Shown: in pieces, positions 60,701-64,000 of the stretch
Position numbering within the stretch: the stretch's first letter is position 1
Layout of the letters: every line of letters begins with the position of its first letter
From: Okapia johnstoni
Lineage: Eukaryota; Chordata; Mammalia; Artiodactyla; Giraffidae
Length of the DNA: 64,000 bases
Direction of reading: 5' to 3'
Assembly (NCBI GenBank): GCA_024291935.2
Contig: CM044321.1
Coordinates: 60,320,985 to 60,384,984 of the forward strand
Notes under the pieces: generated by a model
Databases searched by the model: none
Seen by the model: only the letters and a program-made list of their open reading frames with translations
Told to the model about the DNA's origin: nothing
Program-made: the position numbers and the translations under genes

Positions 60701-63617
60701 ACAGGTGACGATCGTGAACTTGAAATGCAGATAGTCCAAATTGAAGTGTGCTGTAAATTACACCCTGAATTTAGAAGACTTTGTGTAGAATAAAGAAGTG
60801 TTAACTATCTCATTAATGATTTTTATATTGATTACATGGTGAATTTTTGGCTCTGTTGGGTTGAATAAAATATATGCATTAAAATTAATTTCACCTATAT
60901 ATTTTTTTAACATGGCTACTAGAAGGTTTTAAGCTACATATATGACTTGTATTATATTTCTTTGGATAGCACTGCTCTAATGAATAGAAGTCTTTGCTTC
61001 TTTGTTAATCCTTTTTGCCTTGTAAGTGAATAAGCCACCTAAAATCCTTGATGCATGATCATTTTACACTTACCTCTTCTGTTTGAGTGGTCATCATAAT
61101 TACATAGTATCACTCTATTAAATTTGCAGTGTAAATGGTAAACTTGGACTTTTTTCCCCCTCTCTAGTTGCTTTCACCAGAAGATTTAGTGAATGCATGC
61201 AAGATGCTGGAAGCGCTGAAGTTACCTCTCAGGTAAAAGAACTTTTCGGGAAGTTTGTCATCTGTTGTCACAATTCCACCCTGAGTAGACAGAACAGCCC
61301 TGTAGGTCTGTCCTCCCTCAGGGTGGGCCAGCATATACATCACTCTTCTGGAAGTTTCTCTCACATGTGGGCAGAAATCACCTGGCACCATGGGCGCCTG
61401 TCATCCCAGCTTCCATTCTTCTCAGGGCTGTGCAGGGCCTCAGGGGCTGGTGGGCAGACTTTGCCAATGTGGGCTCCTCCTGTGAGGTCACAGTAACCAG
61501 TCTTTCTGTCCTTACACATTTTTTTTGTCTTAGTTTCTGGAGATCTGGAAGTACAAACATTCAGCTGTGAATTGTATTTTCCTTATCCTCAGGTTTTAAA
61601 TGGAGAAGGCAATGGCAACCCACTCCAGTACTCTTGCCTGGAAAACCCCATGGATGGAGGAGCCTGGTAGGCTGCAATCCATGGGGTCGCTAAGAGTCGG
61701 ACACGACTGAGCGACTTCACTTTGACTTTTCACTTTCATGCATTGGAGAAGGAAATGGCAACCCACTCCAGTGTTCTTGCCTGGAGAATCCCAGGGACAG
61801 GGGAGCCTGGTGGGCTGCTGTCTATGGGGTCGCACAGAGTCGGACACGACTGAAGCGACTTAGCAGCAGCAGCAGCAGCAGCAGCAGGTTTTTAAAAAAA
61901 GTAGCCAGGCGTCTTTTACTTAGCATGTGGATTACAGTTCAGAATGTCATTAACTGTTTATTTATGAGCTTTTTGGGTATGCCTTAGTTACACATGGTCG
62001 TTATATTTGAAATGTTGTTTTGTGTTAATATGCCCTTAGACCTGGGCATAAACGAAAATAAAAAAATAGTTCCGCCTCCCCGAGGGTCCAAGATCCCAGA
62101 CGTTCACGGCTTTGTTCTCCCTTCTGCGACTTTTAGGCTCCGCGTGTTTGACAGCGGCGTCATGGTCATTGAACTGCAGTCCCACAAGGAGGAGGAAATG
62201 GTGGCCTCAGCCTTGGAGACGGTGCGGGGACCCGGCTTCCTCCCTCCGTCGTTAGAGCTTGCTCCCCGAAGACCCCAGTGCTTAGCAACTTGCGAAACAG
62301 GATTTCCTTTTGAATTTAACTTTGCTAAAAAGTAGTGTTCACAGACCCAATTGAAAACGGTTGATCATTAACAATGAGTGACTACTCATCACATTTATAC
62401 TTTGAAAGCTCTTTGAAACTTGCCGACACTCCTAAAGTCTTGTAAGTCAGGGCAGCTAGAATGAGGGAGGTGCTTACTCCCTTTCTGTCTGAAACTCAGC
62501 CTTGAGAGTAAGTTTTTAACTTTGTCAGAGTGTTACCCGTGATTGAACTTTTTCTTTTAGTCATACCCAGGTGAGCTGCATTGTAAACATCACAAATTGT
62601 TTTGTAAAATAATTGCTTCAAAAAATGGAAAGCAACTGTAGTTTGGGTAGATTTTACTGGCCAAACTGATTATTTGTTAGAACCTGGAAATATTACTGCC
62701 TCTTAGCTTCTGCGATGAGCCTTTATAATTAGAATAACTCACATTTATTATAGGTCTTATTTTAAACTCGATGAAAGTTTCAAGACTATAGATATTCCGA
62801 TCACATACTTAAAACCAATCCTATGTATAAGGGTCCTTCACTGGAGCATGTACTATCCACTTAGAATTTGTTGTATGTTCCTTTTCAGACTATGGAGTAC
62901 GTTGCCTTTATTGGTCTTCCCAGGTGGCTTTAGTGGTAAAGAACGCACCTGCCAATGCAGGATACTTAAGAGACGCGAGTTCAATCCCTGGGTCGGGAAG
63001 AGGAGGAGGGCATGGCAACCCACTCCAGCATCCTTGCCTGGAAAATTCCATGGACAGAGGAGCCTGTCAGGCTACAGTCCATGAGGTCGCAAAGAGTTGG
63101 ACACCACTTAAGTAACTTCACGCACACGCACACCCACTGCCTTATTACACAATGTTTTAGTCTACAGTGTTTGTTTGGGGTCCTTCCACTTTTGTAGACT
63201 TAAGCATTAGTGAGGAAGGTTTAGTTCTAGGGGGATTTTAGTAGGAAATTCAGCCAATTATTTCCCGAGTATACTCGTGGATATTCTCCTCAGGTTAGGA
63301 CCGAGGGGGCCTAAGTGATCACATTTTTTTTCCTGCTCTGTGTTTCTGTTAGGTTTCAGAGAAGGGATCGTTAACATCAGAAGAGTTTGCTAAGCTTGTG
63401 GGGATGTCTGTCCTCCTGGCTAAAGAGAGGTAAGTGAGGGCTCTGCTGCTCACGTATAGCTATCGTTTGTGTTTCTGAATGAATGGATGGATGATGGTGG
63501 GTTTTTTTCCCCTTGACTCCTAGGTTGCTTCTTGCCGAGAAGATGGGCCATCTTTGCCGAGATGATTCAGTGGAAGGCTTGCGGTTTTACCCGAATTTAT
63601 TTATGACACAGAGCTAA
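36191..63617 (+). CDS. VPS36: VPS36, ESCRT-II subunit (complete, fourteen coding exons)
   Basis: ESCRT-II subunit that, with SNF8/VPS22 and VPS25, sorts ubiquitinated cargo into multivesicular endosomes. Exons: 36191-36286, 44394-44462, 45547-45617, 49215-49329, 50796-50885, 51713-51799, 57235-57267, 57389-57466, 58093-58227, 59575-59640, 61168-61232, 62137-62221, 63353-63429 and 63524-63617. Phases close at 1161 nt, 386 residues plus stop, the length I recall for the human protein. Exons 1-5 (residues 1-147) encode the N-terminal GLUE domain ([17 protein letters not shown]...), which binds phosphoinositide and ubiquitin; no zinc finger is inserted, unlike yeast. Exons 6-8 give a charged helical linker, and exons 9-14 the tandem winged-helix region ending NLFMTQS. 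The start ATG sits in gcggccATGg, a good Kozak context. Exon 5 (residues 118-147) is in frame and has weak splice signals. Exon 12 has a weak donor (GTGCGG). Confidence 0.98.
37274..37485 (+). mobile_element. Bov-tA SINE in VPS36 intron 1
   Basis: Full sense copy with an 8-bp duplication (tttactgg) at 37266-37273 and 37486-37493. Confidence 0.94.
37985..38400 (-). mobile_element. Antisense L1 3' end, split by a BovB fragment
   Basis: Antisense L1 3' UTR (gaagtatagttaatttacga ... tgcagcaaagtgatt, then ctgtgctatacagtaggtcc) containing TA microsatellites at 38075-38119. Interrupted at 38150-38356. Confidence 0.75.
38150..38356 (-). mobile_element. BovB 3' fragment nested in an L1
   Basis: Antisense BovB 3' region (ttcagttactcagtcatgtc ... 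cccagcatcagggtcttttc). Flanked by an 8-bp duplication (aggttatt) at 38142-38149 and 38357-38364. Confidence 0.9.
38865..39005 (+). repeat. MIR element in VPS36 intron 1
   Basis: Classic MIR core: acctactatgtgccagaagc...taatcctctcaatgggcata...gaggtaactattttactg...aacataatttgcctaagatc. Confidence 0.75.
39015..39190 (-). mobile_element. Bov-tA SINE, truncated head
   Basis: Antisense body (gtgtgctcagttgtgtccaa ... gatcctcctgacccaggg), with the tRNA head degraded after gaacctgggttacc. Confidence 0.9.
39335..39435 (+). repeat. MIR fragment
   Basis: gaggacgccgagaccctcag...gagaaaactgcaacctgtcc..aaggtcacacagttagtaat, the MIR core. Confidence 0.65.
39672..39996 (-). mobile_element. BovB LINE 3' fragment
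   Basis: Antisense copy of the same BovB region as 35598-35938 (ttcagtcactcagttgtgtc ... ggattgactggtttgatctt), about 320 bp long, in VPS36 intron 1. Confidence 0.9.
40143..40368 (+). mobile_element. Bov-tA SINE between TA-rich tracts
   Basis: Full sense copy with an intact B box, bracketed by a (TC)n/(TA)n tract at 40085-40140 and a (TA)n tract at 40370-40391. Confidence 0.93.
41393..41530 (+). mobile_element. Bov-tA SINE, 3' truncated
   Basis: Head and half of the body (cccctggtggctcagatgg ... cttggagaattccatg). The Bov-A end is missing. Confidence 0.9.
41540..44390. other. VPS36: VPS36 intron 1, 3' part
   Basis: AT-rich DNA. About 42600-43100 and 43200-44260 read as ancient antisense L1-type sequence (..ggttgtcgttccttgtgtgg.. 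..ctttgcccatttgtctaatt..). A single short Bov-A-like scrap lies near 42265-42290. I see no gene. Confidence 0.5.
44666..44709 (+). repeat. Perfect 22-bp tandem duplication in VPS36 intron 2
   Basis: Two identical copies of a unit starting ggtaattactgtacag and ending agagtc, at 44666-44687 and 44688-44709, about 200 bp after exon 2. Confidence 0.95.
45914..46119 (+). mobile_element. Bov-tA SINE in VPS36 intron 3
   Basis: Full copy with a 10-bp duplication (tcatataata) at 45904-45913 and 46120-46129. Confidence 0.95.
46780..46896 (-). mobile_element. CHR-type SINE
   Basis: Antisense copy (gcccgacccatggcttgc-like body, then agagattgaacccaggcccc...accactggaccaccaggg). Confidence 0.8.
46928..47150 (+). 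mobile_element. BovB LINE 3' fragment
   Basis: Sense copy (cacctgatgcgaagagctga ... gacatgagtttgagcaaatt ... gagtcttaacaactgaacaa). It encodes a piece of the BovB ORF C-terminus. Confidence 0.9.
47595..47648 (-). mobile_element. CHR-type SINE fragment
   Basis: Short remnant (cagcagtgagagcacagagt...cctaaccactggactggcag). Confidence 0.6.
48066..48145. mobile_element. Mariner MITE hairpin, candidate miR-2284/2285-family precursor
   Basis: An 80-bp near-perfect palindrome in VPS36 intron 3. The left arm (ttgggttggcccaaaagttc...) pairs with the right arm (cgaacgaacgttgtggccaa, then cccaa) around a short loop (ctagaagatgttatggg). This is the ruminant mariner terminal-inverted-repeat design. The left arm contains AAAAGTTCGTTCGGGTTTTT (48078-48097), which I recognise as the shared 5' arm of the ruminant miR-2284/2285 microRNAs. 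Whether it is expressed cannot be seen from sequence. Confidence 0.85.
48870..49160 (-). mobile_element. Long CHR-type SINE
   Basis: Antisense copy of about 290 bp, starting with a T run and reading tgggtcttcactgctgcatg ... gcacaggctctagggcacgt ... aaccactggaccaccaagga. It ends about 55 bp before VPS36 exon 4. Confidence 0.85.
50384..50775 (+). mobile_element. 5'-truncated L1 ending next to VPS36 exon 5
   Basis: L1 sequence from the end of ORF2 through the 3' UTR (acacatatatatggaatctt ... ctagaggggtgggatgg ... gctgattcacgttgatgtat) and an A-rich tail to about 50775. It leaves only some 20 bp before the exon 5 acceptor at 50795. Confidence 0.85.
50911..51098 (+). repeat. 35-bp direct repeat in VPS36 intron 5
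   Basis: Two copies, at 50911-50945 and 51064-51098, of a unit starting agtac(g/a)ctatagacagtag and ending cttggaaataac. They differ at one position and are spaced 153 bp apart, start to start. Confidence 0.93.
51103..51159 (+). repeat. (CTTA/CTA)n microsatellite
   Basis: Run of mixed cttact, actt and acta units following directly after the second 35-bp repeat copy. Confidence 0.95.
53655..53797 (-). mobile_element. CHR-type SINE
   Basis: Antisense copy (ggccacaccacgtggcctgc ... ttgaaagcacagagctttaa ... ccattgga), cut at its right end where the next Bov-tA begins. Confidence 0.8.
53798..53998 (-). mobile_element. Bov-tA SINE abutting a CHR SINE
   Basis: Antisense copy preceded by a short (AGGA)n run, ending accatctgaaccaccagg, then gaaatccc. 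Confidence 0.92.
55379..55590 (+). mobile_element. Bov-tA SINE
   Basis: Full sense copy from gcttcccaggtggcgcagg to acacgactgagcgactaac. Confidence 0.93.
56385..56582 (-). mobile_element. Bov-tA SINE
   Basis: Antisense copy from gagtgtgtgctcagttgtgt to tctttatcattgagccac. Confidence 0.92.
58550..59350 (-). mobile_element. Ancient L1-type remnant in VPS36 intron 9
   Basis: Old LINE character (..caaacatatgacatagtagg..gcataatgaatccctatg..cctcagacatcatatccc..). The flanks are unclear. Confidence 0.5.
59755..59925 (+). repeat. MIR element
   Basis: MIR-like (gcagtgtggtgcagtgaaaa..gccctgggatctagagg..gactttgagtagcttcctct), in VPS36 intron 10. Confidence 0.65.
60228..60352 (-). mobile_element. CHR-type SINE
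   Basis: Antisense copy (gactatgtcacatggcatgc ... ccaaccaggcattgaaccca ... cactggaccaccagggaag). Confidence 0.83.
60398..60605 (+). repeat. MIR element
   Basis: Long, well-preserved MIR (gggtacttactatccaccag..ttatcctccccatcactcag..gaggacactgaggctcagaa..tgggacccaggctggactgg). Confidence 0.75.
61598..61889 (+). mobile_element. Bov-A2 dimeric SINE with (AGC)n tail
   Basis: Two Bov-A units joined by a cattttcatgcattggagaag-type linker and ending in an AGC run (61864-61887), about 365 bp past VPS36 exon 11. Confidence 0.93.
62917..63118 (+). mobile_element. Bov-tA SINE in VPS36 intron 12
   Basis: Full sense copy (tcttcccaggtggctttagt ... gttggacaccacttaag) ending in a short CA-rich run. Confidence 0.92.
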
Positions 63618-64000
63618 GAGTTTTGTATCTGAAATAACTTGTTATCCATACACTTGCATCGTGGAGAGGTTGAATCCCATTGACCTAAGGGTAAACCCTG
63701 ATAAACAGAATTTAATGGAACTTTGCAGTATCATACAAGACCCTTTTAATTTCTCCATAAATATGATGATCCAGGAAGCTTCTCTAGGATACATATAGGA
63801 AAATACAGAAAGCTGAATGCCAATATGAATTCAAAATCATGCTACCGTTGTATAGAAACCCTCAGAGTTTAACTGGAAATTTGGTGGATTTTAACTCGAT
63901 CTTGAAATCTGACCATTTTTTAAAGAAAAGAATTGAGTTCATGGGGGAAGAAAGAGAAGTTGCGTGTTTGGACAGGTTAGATCATTATTTTGGTGTGACT
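63618..64000 (+). other. VPS36: VPS36 3' UTR (continues beyond the window)
   Basis: Sequence following the TAA at 63615-63617. No AATAAA is seen before the right edge, so the transcript end lies outside. Confidence 0.75.

Overview
This is a mammalian nuclear window, and the repeats make it ruminant, almost certainly bovid. About thirty Bov-tA/Bov-A2 SINEs, several BovB (RTE-type) LINE 3' fragments, CHR-type cetartiodactyl SINEs, a full-length L1-BT-like LINE and a ruminant mariner hairpin are visible. The sequence does not separate cattle from sheep, goat or buffalo. I recognise three protein-coding genes, all with GT..AG introns. I rebuilt them exon by exon by following reading phase across splice sites.

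Layout. Positions 1-3100: 5' end of NEK3 (minus strand), with the first coding exon at 122-238 and a CpG-island promoter/noncoding exon around 2700-3090; the rest of the gene lies left of the window. 3100-9550: repeat-rich intergenic DNA. 9550-30450: complete CKAP2 (minus strand), nine coding exons at 10550-30218, 683 codons, CpG-island promoter at 29690-30440. Intron 2 of CKAP2 holds an 8.4 kb L1 (19255-27656) on the opposite strand, bounded by a perfect 14-bp target-site duplication and itself hit by two younger SINEs. 30450-35940: intergenic, mostly ancient L1, SINEs and one BovB fragment. 35940-64000: VPS36 (plus strand), CpG-island promoter, fourteen coding exons at 36191-63617, 386 codons, with the 3' UTR running off the right edge.

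The genes are not an operon. CKAP2 (mitotic spindle/microtubule protein) and VPS36 (ESCRT-II subunit) are divergent, with about 6 kb between start codons. CKAP2 and NEK3 lie on the same strand. From memory, the order NEK3-CKAP2-VPS36 is as in mouse, while human has the THSD1-VPS36-CKAP2 block inverted relative to NEK3.

I found no undescribed multi-gene system. The points most worth a second look are: a perfect-seed mariner hairpin that looks like a miR-2284/2285-family locus in VPS36 intron 3; an L1 tail that abuts the splice acceptor of in-frame VPS36 exon 5; a possible cryptic in-frame exon in VPS36 intron 8; two same-orientation CTCF-like motifs just upstream of the VPS36 start codon; and a SINE-like module inside the L1 5' region.
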